DNA of 64,000 nt, taken from Curtobacterium sp. MCJR17_055 (GTDB taxonomy: Bacteria; Actinomycetota; Actinomycetes; Actinomycetales; Microbacteriaceae). Position 1 is the stretch's first letter, and the number at the start of each line of letters is the position of its first letter. Shown here piece by piece: positions 1 to 8,433 of the stretch. The notes under the pieces were generated by a model, which was not told the origin of the DNA, ran no database searches, and saw only the letters and a program-made list of their open reading frames with translations. Position numbers and translations under genes: made by a program. Location of the stretch: the NCBI RefSeq assembly GCF_003224335.1, contig NZ_QKLF01000003.1:310001-374000 (forward strand), given 5' to 3'.

Positions 1-1
1 C

Positions 2-916
2 TCCGCGGGCCGGTTGGCGCAGTTGACGCACGGCATCCCGCACGTCGTGACCGCGCACAGCCTGGAGCCGCTCCGCCCGTGGAAGGCCGAGCAGCTCGGC
101 GGCGGGTACCGCCTGTCGAGCTGGATGGAGCGCGAGGCGTTCACGAACGCCGACGGCGTCGTCGCGGTGTCGAAGGCGATGCGCGCGGACATCCTCCGCT
201 CGTACCCGTCGATCGACCCGGACCGCGTCAAGGTCGTCTACAACGGCATCGACATCGACGACTGGAAGCCCGAACGCGACGACGACGCCGTCCGCGCGCT
301 CGGCATCGACCCGGACCGCCCGAGCGTCGTCTTCGTCGGCCGCATCACCCGGCAGAAGGGCCTGCCGTACCTGCTCCGCGCGGTGGCCTCGCTGCCCGAG
401 GACGTCCAGGTCGTGCTCTGTGCCGGCGCGCCCGACACACCCGAGATCCTCGCCGAGGTCACCGGACTCGTCGAGGACCTCCGGACCCGTCGCAGCGGCG
501 TCGTCTGGATCGACCGGATGCTCGAGCACCGCGAGATCGTGCACGTGCTGTCGAGCGCGACGGTGTTCGTCTGCCCTTCGATCTACGAACCGCTCGGGAT
601 CGTCAACCTCGAGGCCATGGCATGCGGCATCCCCGTCGTCGGCACGAAGACCGGCGGGATCCCCGAGGTCGTCGCCGACGGGCTGACCGGTCGGATCGTG
701 CCGATCGACCAGGCGACCGACGGCACCGGCACCCCGACCGACCCGGATCGGTACGTCGCCGACCTCGCCGCGACCCTCAACGAGGTGCTCGGCGACCTCG
801 GGCTCGCGAAGCTCATGGGCCGCGCCGGTCGCCTGCGGGTCGAGAGCGAGTTCACCTGGGGCGCCATCGCCACGAAGACGCGCGCGGTCTACGACCAGGT
901 CCTCGCCGGTCGCTGA
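2..916 (+). CDS. glgA: Glycogen synthase, GlgA type (5' end outside window)
   Basis: Transfers glucose from a nucleotide sugar (ADP-glucose, or a related donor in actinobacteria) onto alpha-1,4-glucan in the cytoplasm. The reading frame is open from base 2, so the N-terminal Rossmann domain lies upstream of the window. What remains is the end of that domain (VVTAHSLEPLRPWK) and the whole C-terminal GT-B domain. Visible GT4/GT5 features are VVYNGID, VGRITRQKGLPYLL, and the donor-site stretch PSIYEPLGIVNLEAMACGIP followed by VGTKTGGIPEVV. The stop at 914-916 is followed within 12 nt by a terminator hairpin. A TTG at 14 is not a true start, because homology continues upstream of it. A mannosyl- or other GT4 transferase is possible but less likely given the motifs. 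Confidence 0.85.
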   Translation, partial: SAGRLAQLTHGIPHVVTAHSLEPLRPWKAEQLGGGYRLSSWMEREAFTNADGVVAVSKAMRADILRSYPSIDPDRVKVVYNGIDIDDWKPERDDDAVRALGIDPDRPSVVFVGRITRQKGLPYLLRAVASLPEDVQVVLCAGAPDTPEILAEVTGLVEDLRTRRSGVVWIDRMLEHREIVHVLSSATVFVCPSIYEPLGIVNLEAMACGIPVVGTKTGGIPEVVADGLTGRIVPIDQATDGTGTPTDPDRYVADLAATLNEVLGDLGLAKLMGRAGRLRVESEFTWGAIATKTRAVYDQVLAGR

Positions 917-927
917 CGCGCCGGCCT

Positions 928-968
928 GGAGGCCCGGTGCCGGTCCCCGTGACCGGCACCGGGCCTCC
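928..968 (+). terminator. Intrinsic terminator after glgA
   Basis: Perfect 17-bp stem (928-944 with 952-968) and a 7-nt loop. The outer arm reads GGAGGCCCGG. It has no U-tract, which is common in this genome. It belongs to the dispersed hairpin family also seen at 29455, 35182, 50266, 52528 and 59427. Confidence 0.75.
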
Positions 969-1029
969 CGTCCGTCGCGGCTCCTGCCCGTCGAGCGCGG
1001 CGCTGACGGGGGAGCGGAGCCCGCTCGCG

Positions 1030-1035
1030 TAGGCT
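1030..1035 (+). promoter_or_regulatory. -10 element, leaderless start of ABC ATPase
   Basis: TAGGCT followed by 6 nt and ATG at 1042. This matches the TANNNT-N6-8-start pattern found before many genes in the window and implies transcription starts at or next to the start codon. No -35 was identified. Confidence 0.55.
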
Positions 1036-1041
1036 GGGTGC

Positions 1042-1824
1042 ATGCCCTCGGTCGTGCGCTTGTCAGACGTCTCCGTGGTCCGCAACGGGGCCACCATCCT
1101 CGACGGGATCTCGTGGGAGGTGCGGGACGACGAGCGCTGGGTGGTGCTCGGTGCGAACGGTGCCGGCAAGACCACGCTGCTGCAGGTCGCCGGCGCGCAG
1201 ACCTTCCCGACGTCGGGTGACGTCGAGGTCCTCGGCACCGAGCTCGGCGGCGCCGACCTGTTCGACCTCCGCCCGCGGATCGGCTTCGCGTCGACCGCCC
1301 TGGCGCGCCGCATCCCGGTGACGGAGAAGGTCATCGACGTCGTGCTCACCGCCGCGTACTCGGTCACGGGCCGCTGGAACGAGGAGTACGAGGAGCTCGA
1401 CGTCCGTCGTGCGCAGCGCGTGCTCGAGGAGTGGGGCCTCGGCGCCTTCACCGACCGGACCTTCGGCGAGCTGAGCGACGGCGAGCAGAAGCGGGTCCAG
1501 ATCGCCCGCGCCGTGATGACCGACCCCGAGGTGCTGTTCCTCGACGAGCCGGCCGCCTCGCTCGACCTCGGGGCCCGCGAGAGCCTCGTGCGCACCCTCG
1601 GCGGCTACGCGCAGAGCGAGGACTCGCCCGCGATCGTCATCGTCACCCACCACGTCGAGGAGATCCCGGCGGGCTTCACGCACGCCCTGGTCCTGTCGGA
1701 CGGTCACGTGCAGGCCGCGGGCCCGATCGACGAGGTCCTGACCGCCGAGACGCTGACCACCGCGTTCGGCGTCGAGCTCACCGTCTCGAAGGACGCCGGG
1801 CGCTGGACCGCCCGCGCGGTCTGA
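1042..1824 (+). CDS. ABC transporter ATP-binding protein
   Basis: A 260-residue single ABC nucleotide-binding domain that hydrolyses ATP on the cytoplasmic side. Walker A GANGAGKT is at 37-44, a modified signature LSDGEQKR at 144-151 (LSGGQ is canonical), Walker B VLFLDEP at 164-170, and the H-loop VTHH near 205. No permease or substrate-binding gene is adjacent, so substrate and direction of transport cannot be deduced. The C-terminal half resembles solitary ModF/iron-type ATPases that act with distant partners. The ATG was chosen because a -10 hexamer sits 6 nt upstream. Family call is firm; function is unknown. Confidence 0.85.
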   Translation: MPSVVRLSDVSVVRNGATILDGISWEVRDDERWVVLGANGAGKTTLLQVAGAQTFPTSGDVEVLGTELGGADLFDLRPRIGFASTALARRIPVTEKVIDVVLTAAYSVTGRWNEEYEELDVRRAQRVLEEWGLGAFTDRTFGELSDGEQKRVQIARAVMTDPEVLFLDEPAASLDLGARESLVRTLGGYAQSEDSPAIVIVTHHVEEIPAGFTHALVLSDGHVQAAGPIDEVLTAETLTTAFGVELTVSKDAGRWTARAV

Positions 1825-1934
1825 CACACCCGACGGCGGCGCTCCCGATCCGTCCCGCGTTCTGGTAACGTGGACGGCTGGCGTCCGCCAACGACTTCCC
1901 ATCTTCCGTCATCGCGATCCACCGAGGAATCCCC

Positions 1935-2183
1935 ATGAAGACCGACACCCACCCCGAGTACCGCGCCATCGTCTTCCGTGACCTGGCTTCCGGTGAGACG
2001 TTCCTGACGCGTTCGACCGCGAACAGCGACAAGACCATCGAGCTCGACGGTGCGACCTACCCGGTCATCGACGTCGAGATCTCGTCCGCCTCGCACCCCT
2101 TCTACACGGGCAAGCAGCGCATCCTCGACTCGGCCGGCCGCGTCGAGAAGTTCAACCAGCGCTTCAAGGGCTTCAGCAAGTAA
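1935..2183 (+). CDS. rpmE2: 50S ribosomal protein L31, type B
   Basis: An 82-residue protein with the typical N-terminus [20 protein letters not shown] and the C-terminal [20 protein letters not shown] block of type B (L31B) proteins. It has no cysteines, so this is the zinc-independent paralogue that replaces zinc-ribbon L31 in the large subunit when zinc is scarce. In many bacteria this paralogue is Zur-repressed, but I see no convincing Zur palindrome here. GAGGA lies about 9 nt before ATG as ribosome-binding site. A strong terminator follows at 2202. Confidence 0.95.
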   Translation: MKTDTHPEYRAIVFRDLASGETFLTRSTANSDKTIELDGATYPVIDVEISSASHPFYTGKQRILDSAGRVEKFNQRFKGFSK

Positions 2184-2201
2184 GCAGCCTCCCAGCGCCG
2201 G

Positions 2202-2233
2202 ACGGGCGGTCCTCCTCAGGGAGGGCCGCCCGT
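2202..2233 (+). terminator. Intrinsic terminator after rpmE2
   Basis: A 14-bp stem with one G-T pair (2202-2215 with 2220-2233) and a 4-nt loop. It lies between convergent rpmE2 and the end of the Ter operon, so it may serve both strands. Confidence 0.75.
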
Positions 2234-2243
2234 TCGTCGTCCG

Positions 2244-2297
2244 GGGGCTGACGCAGCAGAGGCGGACACAGCAGGGGCTGACGCAGCAGAGGCGGAC
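2244..2297. repeat. Two direct copies of a 24-bp unit
   Basis: The sequence starting GGGGCTGACGCAGCAGAGGC occurs at 2244-2267 and again at 2274-2297, a 30-bp period. It lies in the non-coding gap between the convergent ends of rpmE2 and the HAD gene. Confidence 0.7.
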
Positions 2298-2313
2298 GCG
2301 GACGGACGCGGCC

Positions 2314-3135
2314 TCAGACGGACGCCGGCACGTCCGCCACCGCCGCAGCCGCGAGCCCGATGAGCTCCTCGCCCGCGAGCACGCCCTGCGCCGCGGTGAC
2401 GACGAGGTTCGGCGCCGACCAACCGACGGCGTGCAGTTCGCCGTGTGCGGGGCGGATCGCGACGTCCGCCCAGGCGAGCATCTCCCGGTCGAGGAGCGAG
2501 TCCCCGGCGGCGACGGTCCGGGTCGCACCGATCCGCTCGGCGACGGCGGCCAGGGCTCGTTCCTTCCGGATCGGCGCCGGGACCGCGTAGAGCTTCCGGC
2601 CCTGCACGGACACCCGCCAGCCCAGCCCGGCGAGGTCGGCGGCGAACGACTCGACCGCCGCGTCCGGCAGCTCCGAGCGCTCGACGATGGCGTACACGAA
2701 CACGTCCTCGGCGCGACGGGTGCGGAGGACCGCCCCGGTCGGCAGATCGGTCGCGAGGCGCTGCTCGACCTCCGGCAGCGGCGCCGACGTCGCTGCCATC
2801 TCATCGCGGAGCGTCTCGGTCCACGCCGGGTCCGGCTCCCCGTCGTGCAGGACGACCGCACCGTTCGTGGTCACCGCCCAGCCCGTGGGCGGCAGCGGCA
2901 GGCGGATCCGCCGGTACTGTGCGACCGTCCGGGTGGTCACCGGCACGACGACGGCGGCCGCGGCGAGCTCCGACAGGGCACGCTCCGCCGCGCGGGTCAT
3001 GAAAGACAGCGGCAGGCCCTGGTACACCTCGGTGACGACGAGGGAGGGTGCCGCCTCGTCCGGACCGTCGAGCATCAGCGCGGCGGACGAGTAGACCACG
3101 GTGCGGTCGAGGTCGAACCCGACGAGGGCGGTCAT
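2314..3135 (-). CDS. HAD-family phosphatase of the Ter biosynthetic module
   Basis: A 273-residue HAD-superfamily hydrolase. Motif I is GFDLDRTVVYSS at about 5-16, with nucleophile Asp at the first position of DLDRT. A Thr motif (VVPVTTRT) follows, and C-terminal KERAL and VAAGDSLLDREML supply the Lys and the acidic metal ligands. This Cof/sucrose-phosphatase-like class dephosphorylates small metabolites. It is the last gene of the Ter operon, with an ATGA overlap to the PRTase-StiP gene. In the Ter systems described by comparative genomics, a HAD enzyme is predicted to act on a phosphoribosylated intermediate. The ATG at 3135 was chosen because the upstream extension is only a shadow frame. 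Substrate is inferred. Confidence 0.85.
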   Translation of the reverse strand: MTALVGFDLDRTVVYSSAALMLDGPDEAAPSLVVTEVYQGLPLSFMTRAAERALSELAAAAVVVPVTTRTVAQYRRIRLPLPPTGWAVTTNGAVVLHDGEPDPAWTETLRDEMAATSAPLPEVEQRLATDLPTGAVLRTRRAEDVFVYAIVERSELPDAAVESFAADLAGLGWRVSVQGRKLYAVPAPIRKERALAAVAERIGATRTVAAGDSLLDREMLAWADVAIRPAHGELHAVGWSAPNLVVTAAQGVLAGEELIGLAAAAVADVPASV

Positions 3136-5789
3136 GCGTCGGCTCCAGTGGTCGTGGCGGCGGACCCGGTCACGCGGCTGCCGAGCGGGTGGATGAGCCC
3201 GACGCAGCTGTAGGACAGGTCGGGCCGGGTCACGACCGGGACGCCACGCTCCCGGGCGAGGGCGACGACGTGCGCGATGTCGACGTCGTCGGGATCGCGC
3301 ACGAGCACCTGCCACGGCACCCGCCGGAGCAGCACGCGGGTGGTCTCGCCGACGCCGGGCTTGACGAGGTGCAGGTCCTCGATGCCGTACTCGGCGCCGA
3401 TCGCCTCGACCGTCCGCATGCCGCGCCAGTCGACGGCACGGGCCGTCGGTCCGCCGTCCGCGGCCACGGCCGCGTCCACCCGGGAGCGGACCGCAGCGAA
3501 CCGGGCGGCGATCGTCGCGACGAAGGACCGGGAGTGGTCACGGCCGGCGAGCTCGCGGTACTGCTTCGCACCGTGCAGCGTCCCCTCGGGCGTCCAGGAC
3601 CGGTTGAACACGGTCCGGGACACGAGTCCGGAGACCGTCGAGTTGAGACACGCGGAGGGCACGAGGTAGTCGTCACGGGTCCCGTGCAGCGGGGTGCACC
3701 CGGCCGGGTCGGCGAGGACGGCCAGCTCGTCGCCGAACCGCACGCCGTCGGTCGCCGCGAACCGGTCGAGCGCGTCCGTGAGTTCGCGCGTGATGGCGCC
3801 CTTCCCGGTCCACCCGTCGACGAAGACGACCTGCGCCGGGTCGTGGTGCGCCGCGAGCCAGCGGAGCGCGGTCTCGTCGATGCCGACCCCGCGGACGATG
3901 CTCGCCGTGTAGTGCTGGAGCCGGACACCGCGCTGTTCTGCGGCCCACCGGCGCATGAGGATCCCGACCGGGGTGCCGGCGCGCGCGAGGGACACGAGCA
4001 CGGCGTGCGGCCGGTCGCGGAGCACGAGGTCGGTGACGATGCCGACCGCTTCCGCGATGCGGTCGGCCGAGCGGCCGAGGGCGTCGCGGTACAGCTCCTC
4101 GTACGCCTCGGTCGGCACGTACTCGACCGGCAACGACTCGGCGTAGTTCGCGCCCTCGAGCTGGATCGCACGCTCCCGGTCGGCGGTGTCCGCCTCGAGG
4201 GCGGCGTCCGCCAGGTCCTGCAGCAGCCAGGTGACGTCGTCGGGCTCGTAGGAGCCGAAGGACGGCCCGGTGAGCGGGCGGGGAGGTGTCCCACCGTCGC
4301 GCTGCGCTCGGTCGTCGGCGTCCGCGAGCGCGCTCGTCACGAGCACGACGCGGGGGGTCACGGCGGCGAGGGCCGGGAGCAGCCCGTCCGGACCCTCCAA
4401 CCGGGCCGGTTCGGTGCCCGGCTCCGGCACCACGACGACCGCGTCGAACCCGCGCACGTTGTACGCACAGCGCTCACCGGGACCGTCGACGGTGTCGTCG
4501 TGCGAGCGGTGGCGGATCCCGGACCGGATGGGCCACGCGGGGTCGTCGAGGACGGCGACGGGTGAGCGGGTGCTCGTGGAGGACAGGACGTCGGCACCCG
4601 TCCGACGGCGGAGGGCATCGGCCACCGCGAGCGGGGTCGCCATGTGCTCCTCGGTGCCGAGCACGAGGACCCGGCCCGGCGCCTCGCCGAGGACGGTCGC
4701 GAGGTCGGCGGCGGTGCCCTCGACGTCGGTGCGCGGGGTGCGGACGCGGGACGCGGGCGTGCCGGTCCGGTCGACCGCGGTGGGCGCGGCGGTCACCACG
4801 GTGACCGCGTCGGGACGGGAGGCGCGTGCCGGGTCCGGGACGGGCCTCCCGTCCGCGGTCCCGCCGCCGTCCGGCGCGACGTCGTGGCCCTCCGGGCTGC
4901 CGGCGTCGAGCGGACCGGGTGCGCCGAGCGGGGTGGCGAGGGCCGCGACGACCTCCGCGGCCGTCGCGGGGAGGTCCGCGGGGAGCGTCACGTGCCCGCG
5001 ACCGAGCGCGACCACGGCCACGGGGGCCCCGAGTTCGACGGCGAGGGCCTCGGTCGCGGCGACGTCGGCGTCGGAGCGGAGGTCGACGAGTGCGGCCACC
5101 ACCCACTGCCGCTGCGGTGCGAGGGCGTGCAGGGCGCGGATGGTGGCGCGCGCCGTCGCACCCGTGCTGAGCTCGTCGTCGACGAGGACGACCGTGCCGT
5201 CGGTCGGCAACCAGTCGTCGTGCGCCGGGAGCAGCCGGTGCGCGGTGGCGTGCGAGTGCGCCTCGTCGAAGCCCGCTGCCGCGGCCACACCGGGGAGCTC
5301 GTGTCGGGTGGAGTGCAGGGTCGCGGCACCGAGCGACTCGGCGACCATGGCGCCGAGCGCGGTCGCGGTCTCCGCGAAGCCGAGGACCAGGGCCTCGGGA
5401 TGGGCCGGACGGGAGGCCGCGAGGTCCGTCCGCAGCGTCGTCGCGGTCCGGTGCAGCGCGTCGTGTGCTGCGGCGTCGCCCGCCGAGGCCTGCGCGTCGA
5501 GCACCGCGCGGAAGCGGCCCGCGGCGCCGGCGTCGAAGCGCGCGCCGCCGTCGAGCACGTCGGCCACGCGTGCGCCGAGCGCCTCGCCGGCCAGGAGCGC
5601 GACCGCCGGCACCGTCGGGACGTGCTTCGCGAGCACCGTCGAGACGAGCAGGTGCGCCCGCTTCGGGTTGCGGCGGAGCGCGAGCCGCACGAGCGACGAC
5701 AGCGGGACGGTCGTGTCGCCCGGGGCCGTCCGGTCGTCGACGAGCTCGACACCGAGGTCGGCGGGGGTCGGCAGCGTGGTCGTGGTCAC
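3132..5789 (-). CDS. Fused PRTase / TRSP / StiP-type / PELOTA-like protein of the Ter operon
   Basis: One uninterrupted 885-residue frame covers what are usually two adjacent genes. Residues about 25-285 are a phosphoribosyltransferase-like domain with PRPP loop VLVDDELSTGAT at 201-212. Residues about 290-345 are a Pro/Gly/Ala-rich linker, then about 350-495 a TRSP-like region. From about 512 (SYEPDDVTWLLQDL) the StiP ('cysteine protease StiP', PRTase_1) family begins, with a second PRPP-loop-like motif VVFVDGWTGKGA at 654-665 and a Cys in PSACLNS near 714. Residues about 806-870 resemble the PELOTA-type RNA-binding domain. The GTG start at 5789 overlaps the upstream stop (GTGA). In Ter clusters these parts are predicted to make a nucleoside-like metabolite; no activity is proven by sequence. 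Domain borders are estimates. Confidence 0.85.
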   Translation of the reverse strand: MTTTTLPTPADLGVELVDDRTAPGDTTVPLSSLVRLALRRNPKRAHLLVSTVLAKHVPTVPAVALLAGEALGARVADVLDGGARFDAGAAGRFRAVLDAQASAGDAAAHDALHRTATTLRTDLAASRPAHPEALVLGFAETATALGAMVAESLGAATLHSTRHELPGVAAAAGFDEAHSHATAHRLLPAHDDWLPTDGTVVLVDDELSTGATARATIRALHALAPQRQWVVAALVDLRSDADVAATEALAVELGAPVAVVALGRGHVTLPADLPATAAEVVAALATPLGAPGPLDAGSPEGHDVAPDGGGTADGRPVPDPARASRPDAVTVVTAAPTAVDRTGTPASRVRTPRTDVEGTAADLATVLGEAPGRVLVLGTEEHMATPLAVADALRRRTGADVLSSTSTRSPVAVLDDPAWPIRSGIRHRSHDDTVDGPGERCAYNVRGFDAVVVVPEPGTEPARLEGPDGLLPALAAVTPRVVLVTSALADADDRAQRDGGTPPRPLTGPSFGSYEPDDVTWLLQDLADAALEADTADRERAIQLEGANYAESLPVEYVPTEAYEELYRDALGRSADRIAEAVGIVTDLVLRDRPHAVLVSLARAGTPVGILMRRWAAEQRGVRLQHYTASIVRGVGIDETALRWLAAHHDPAQVVFVDGWTGKGAITRELTDALDRFAATDGVRFGDELAVLADPAGCTPLHGTRDDYLVPSACLNSTVSGLVSRTVFNRSWTPEGTLHGAKQYRELAGRDHSRSFVATIAARFAAVRSRVDAAVAADGGPTARAVDWRGMRTVEAIGAEYGIEDLHLVKPGVGETTRVLLRRVPWQVLVRDPDDVDIAHVVALARERGVPVVTRPDLSYSCVGLIHPLGSRVTGSAATTTGADA

Positions 5790-6952
5790 GGGAGGCTCCG
5801 CTCGAGCAGGTCGACGTAGGTCACGTCCGGGGTGGTCACACCGAACGCCCGGGCCCGCAGCATGGTGCGTTCCGCCCAGGCGTGGTGCGGCTTCATCTCG
5901 TTCATCTTGTTGCCGTACCTCGACGCGGCGACCCCGCCCGAGGCGTTCGCGAGCACGTCCGACGCGTCGGAGAACTCCTCGTCGCTGACCACCGACATGG
6001 CGTGCACGAGCGGCACGTGCCGCGGGTGGATGACGGTCTTGCCGGTGAGACCGTTCGCCTGGTCGAGGGTGACCTCGCGGAGGAGCCCGTCGAACCCCTC
6101 GAGGAGCAGCTGCCGGCGGAGCGCCAGGTCGCCGGCCTCCTGGAAGGGCGACGCCCGGAGCTGCGTGCGGAACACGCGGTCGGAGTCCGGGTAGTGCTCC
6201 CACACCGGCCCGGCGACGACGAAGCCGTCCCGCGCGCGGCCGAGGACGTTCACCACGTCGCCGATCACGGACGCGAGCACCTGCACGTCGTACACGGTCA
6301 GGTGCGAGGGGCGCCGGAGGCCGTACACGCTCGACAGGTCGGTGGCGCCGATGCGCACGGCGAGCACGTCCCGGCGGCGGGCGAGCAGGAGGTCGTGCAC
6401 GTCGGCGAGGGCGTCCGTCCGGGACTCGCGGTGCATGATCGCCGGCGACTCCAGGATCGGCATGACGAGCAACCGACGGTCGGACCCGCGCCCGGCGTTC
6501 GCCGCGTCGAGCACGTCGAACCACCGGGCTCCGACGCCGTCGCTGTTCTCGAACTTCGGCAGGACGATGCCGCTGAGCACGTCGAGCGCACGGTCGCCGA
6601 GCCGGTCCACGAGCCGGGTGAGGTGTTCGGGTGTCCGGACGCGCAGGAACAGCTGCGGCAGCGTGGCCGGGTCGGCGTCCTCGGTCAGGGTCCGGAGTGC
6701 CGCCTCCACGTTCGCCTCGGCGCGCGGCAGGTCGTCGTCGCCGACGGAGTCCTCGAGGCAGAGCACGATCGACCCGGCACCGAGCTCGGTCTGCCGGCGG
6801 ACGTCGCGGACGAGGTCGGGGCGGATCCCCGGCGTGTACAGCGTCGCACCGAGGGCCACCGCGCGGAGGTCCTGGTCGCTGTCCCGGGTGACGTCCTCGG
6901 GCGGGCGGAGGAACAGCTGTTCCTGGTCGGGAACGGCGGCGAAGTGGCGCAC
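5786..6952 (-). CDS. HpcH/HpaI aldolase / CitE-like lyase of the Ter operon
   Basis: A 388-residue TIM-barrel lyase of the CitE/HpcH superfamily. It shows GATLYTPGIRPDL near the N-terminus, GSIVLCLEDSVGDDD (a conserved acidic metal-binding stretch), LSGIVLPKFE, LLVMPILESPAIM and GKTVIHPRHVPLVHAM. Enzymes of this family make or break C-C bonds next to a carboxylate or CoA ester. Here it sits between Ter proteins and the PRTase-StiP gene, so it probably belongs to the Ter-linked pathway rather than citrate cleavage; no other citrate lyase subunit is present. The GTG start at 6952 lies 3 nt after the upstream stop, and its own stop overlaps the next start, indicating translational coupling. Confidence 0.85.
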   Translation of the reverse strand: MRHFAAVPDQEQLFLRPPEDVTRDSDQDLRAVALGATLYTPGIRPDLVRDVRRQTELGAGSIVLCLEDSVGDDDLPRAEANVEAALRTLTEDADPATLPQLFLRVRTPEHLTRLVDRLGDRALDVLSGIVLPKFENSDGVGARWFDVLDAANAGRGSDRRLLVMPILESPAIMHRESRTDALADVHDLLLARRRDVLAVRIGATDLSSVYGLRRPSHLTVYDVQVLASVIGDVVNVLGRARDGFVVAGPVWEHYPDSDRVFRTQLRASPFQEAGDLALRRQLLLEGFDGLLREVTLDQANGLTGKTVIHPRHVPLVHAMSVVSDEEFSDASDVLANASGGVAASRYGNKMNEMKPHHAWAERTMLRARAFGVTTPDVTYVDLLERSLP

Positions 6953-6955
6953 GGA

Positions 6956-7876
6956 TCAGACTCCGACTGTCGGGGCGGACAGGACGAACCCGAATGCGGC
7001 GAAGACGTCCCCGTCGTGGGACGCCCGGGGGAACGGCTCGGCGCGGAGCTCGAGTTCACCGTCGATGACGGAGAGCGCCAGGATCACCGTGGTGTCCGCG
7101 TCGCCGGGGTCGACGGCCAGGGTCGTGCCGTCGTGCAGGGCCACGACGAGACGCTCCTGCCCCCGGCACATCACGAGGGCACGCCGGAGGTCGCGGACGT
7201 GCCGGAGGGAGACGAGGACGTCGCGACCGTCGTACCCGACGAGCGGTCGGTTGCCGGACGTCTGCACAGCCCGTCCGGCGGTGGCGCCGTCCACCGTGGT
7301 GGCGCCGACGACGCGGTCGACGGACTCCCAGGCGACGCTCGTGGACCCGGTGATGCGCAGCGCCCCCACGGCGGACCGGCGACGGTCGATGCGGGCGACG
7401 GGCTCGTCCGGTCCGAGGACGCGGACGTCACGGGGGTCCGGTGCCGGGAAGGGACGGATCCGGGAGGCGCGCTCGGCCAGGCGACGGGCGACACGGTCCG
7501 AGCGGGTCGTACCGGACACCGGGGTGGAGGCGTGCGTGGACCGGTTCGACGGGGTGGCCGTCGTCGCCGAACCGGGGACCGAGTGGCCGGTCGTCGGCGG
7601 GGCGGGAGCCGCGTTCCCCCCACCGGACGTCGGTGCCGGTCGGCCGAAGGACAGGCTGAGCCCGGAACCGGAACCGCTCGCCTGCGACTGCCCGCTCGAC
7701 GCCGGGGACACGTGTGGCGGCGGGGCCGGCGGCCGTCCGACGGGAGAGCCGGTGCCCGCGGTGCCGAGAGCGGGCGACGCATGCGACGCACCAGGCGTTG
7801 CGGCGCCGGGACGGGCCTCCTGGCCGGGCGGGGTGGGACGGACGCGCCGGCGGAGGAACGGGTGCCCTGCCGTCAT
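6956..7876 (-). CDS. Uncharacterised Ter-operon protein with disordered N-terminus
   Basis: I do not recognise a named family with certainty. The 306-residue protein has a Pro/Ser/Thr/Gly/Ala-rich, probably disordered segment over about residues 10-125, including a short GLSLSFGRP motif that recalls the SLSKG start of TerD proteins. The rest (from about RPFPAPDPRDVRVLGPDEP onward) is a beta-rich region rich in Val, Gly and Asp, ending FGFVLSAPTVGV. It starts inside the stop of the TerD-like gene (ATGA) and ends 3 nt before the lyase start, so it is translated with them. A divergent TerD-like or metal-sensing beta-sandwich is one possibility. Role unknown. Confidence 0.7.
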   Translation of the reverse strand: MTAGHPFLRRRVRPTPPGQEARPGAATPGASHASPALGTAGTGSPVGRPPAPPPHVSPASSGQSQASGSGSGLSLSFGRPAPTSGGGNAAPAPPTTGHSVPGSATTATPSNRSTHASTPVSGTTRSDRVARRLAERASRIRPFPAPDPRDVRVLGPDEPVARIDRRRSAVGALRITGSTSVAWESVDRVVGATTVDGATAGRAVQTSGNRPLVGYDGRDVLVSLRHVRDLRRALVMCRGQERLVVALHDGTTLAVDPGDADTTVILALSVIDGELELRAEPFPRASHDGDVFAAFGFVLSAPTVGV

Positions 7877-8433
7877 CGCGAGCGGCCGATGCCGTGGTCG
7901 GCGCGCAGACCCGTCAGCCCCGTCGTGTACCCCTGGCCGACGGCGCGGAACTTCCACTCCGACCGGTGGCGGTACAGCTCGCCGAGGATGACCGCGTCGA
8001 TCATGTGGTTGCGTTCGGACGGCAGCGGGAAGACGAGGAGTTCCCGACCGTCCGGTGTGCTCACCCGGACGGACATCGAGCGCACCGAGCCGAGGTCCTT
8101 CGGTGACCGCGGGTCCGGGTCGAGGTAGACCGCGAAGACGATCTTGTCGACCGTGTCCGGGACCGAGGCGAGGTCGACGTCGATCTCCTCCTGGTCGGAC
8201 TCGTCGAGGTACCGCACCGAGGCGTCCGCGTTCTCGAGCTGGTTGAAGAACACCAGGTCGTCGTCCGACAGCACCCGTCCGTCGGGCCCGCACACGATCG
8301 CGACCGGGACGAGTTCCGCGGACGGGCCGCGGCTCGCGATCTGGTCCCACGAGATGCCGACGACCACGGCCGTGAGCCCGGGGTTCTCAGCCGTGACGGC
8401 GGCGTTCGCTCCCGGGACGAGCCGCCCGCTCAC
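7873..8433 (-). CDS. TerD-family protein (divergent fourth copy)
   Basis: A 186-residue TerD/TerE-type (stress, tellurite-associated) domain. It keeps the family core GISWDQIASRG, the metal-binding type stretch VCGPDGRVLSDDDLVFFNQ, the acidic EIDVDLASVP segment and the C-terminal [15 protein letters not shown]. Its N-terminus (MSGRLVPGANAAV) differs from the SLSKG start of the three upstream copies, so it is likely specialised. TerD domains bind calcium and are thought to sense or scaffold at the membrane. GTG at 8433 overlaps the stop of the preceding gene, and its own stop overlaps the next ATG. Confidence 0.88.
   Translation of the reverse strand: MSGRLVPGANAAVTAENPGLTAVVVGISWDQIASRGPSAELVPVAIVCGPDGRVLSDDDLVFFNQLENADASVRYLDESDQEEIDVDLASVPDTVDKIVFAVYLDPDPRSPKDLGSVRSMSVRVSTPDGRELLVFPLPSERNHMIDAVILGELYRHRSEWKFRAVGQGYTTGLTGLRADHGIGRSR

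Noticed and set aside
3048..5988. Long plus-strand open frames antisense to the Ter biosynthetic genes (up to 572 codons)
   Set aside because: They are Arg/Ser/Ala-rich translations typical of the opposite strand of high-GC genes, with no domain; the minus-strand frames have clear motifs and overlapping start/stop coupling.
5786..6952. Citrate lyase beta subunit (citE)
   Set aside because: No alpha or gamma subunit, ligase or citrate transporter nearby; Ter context favours a different substrate.
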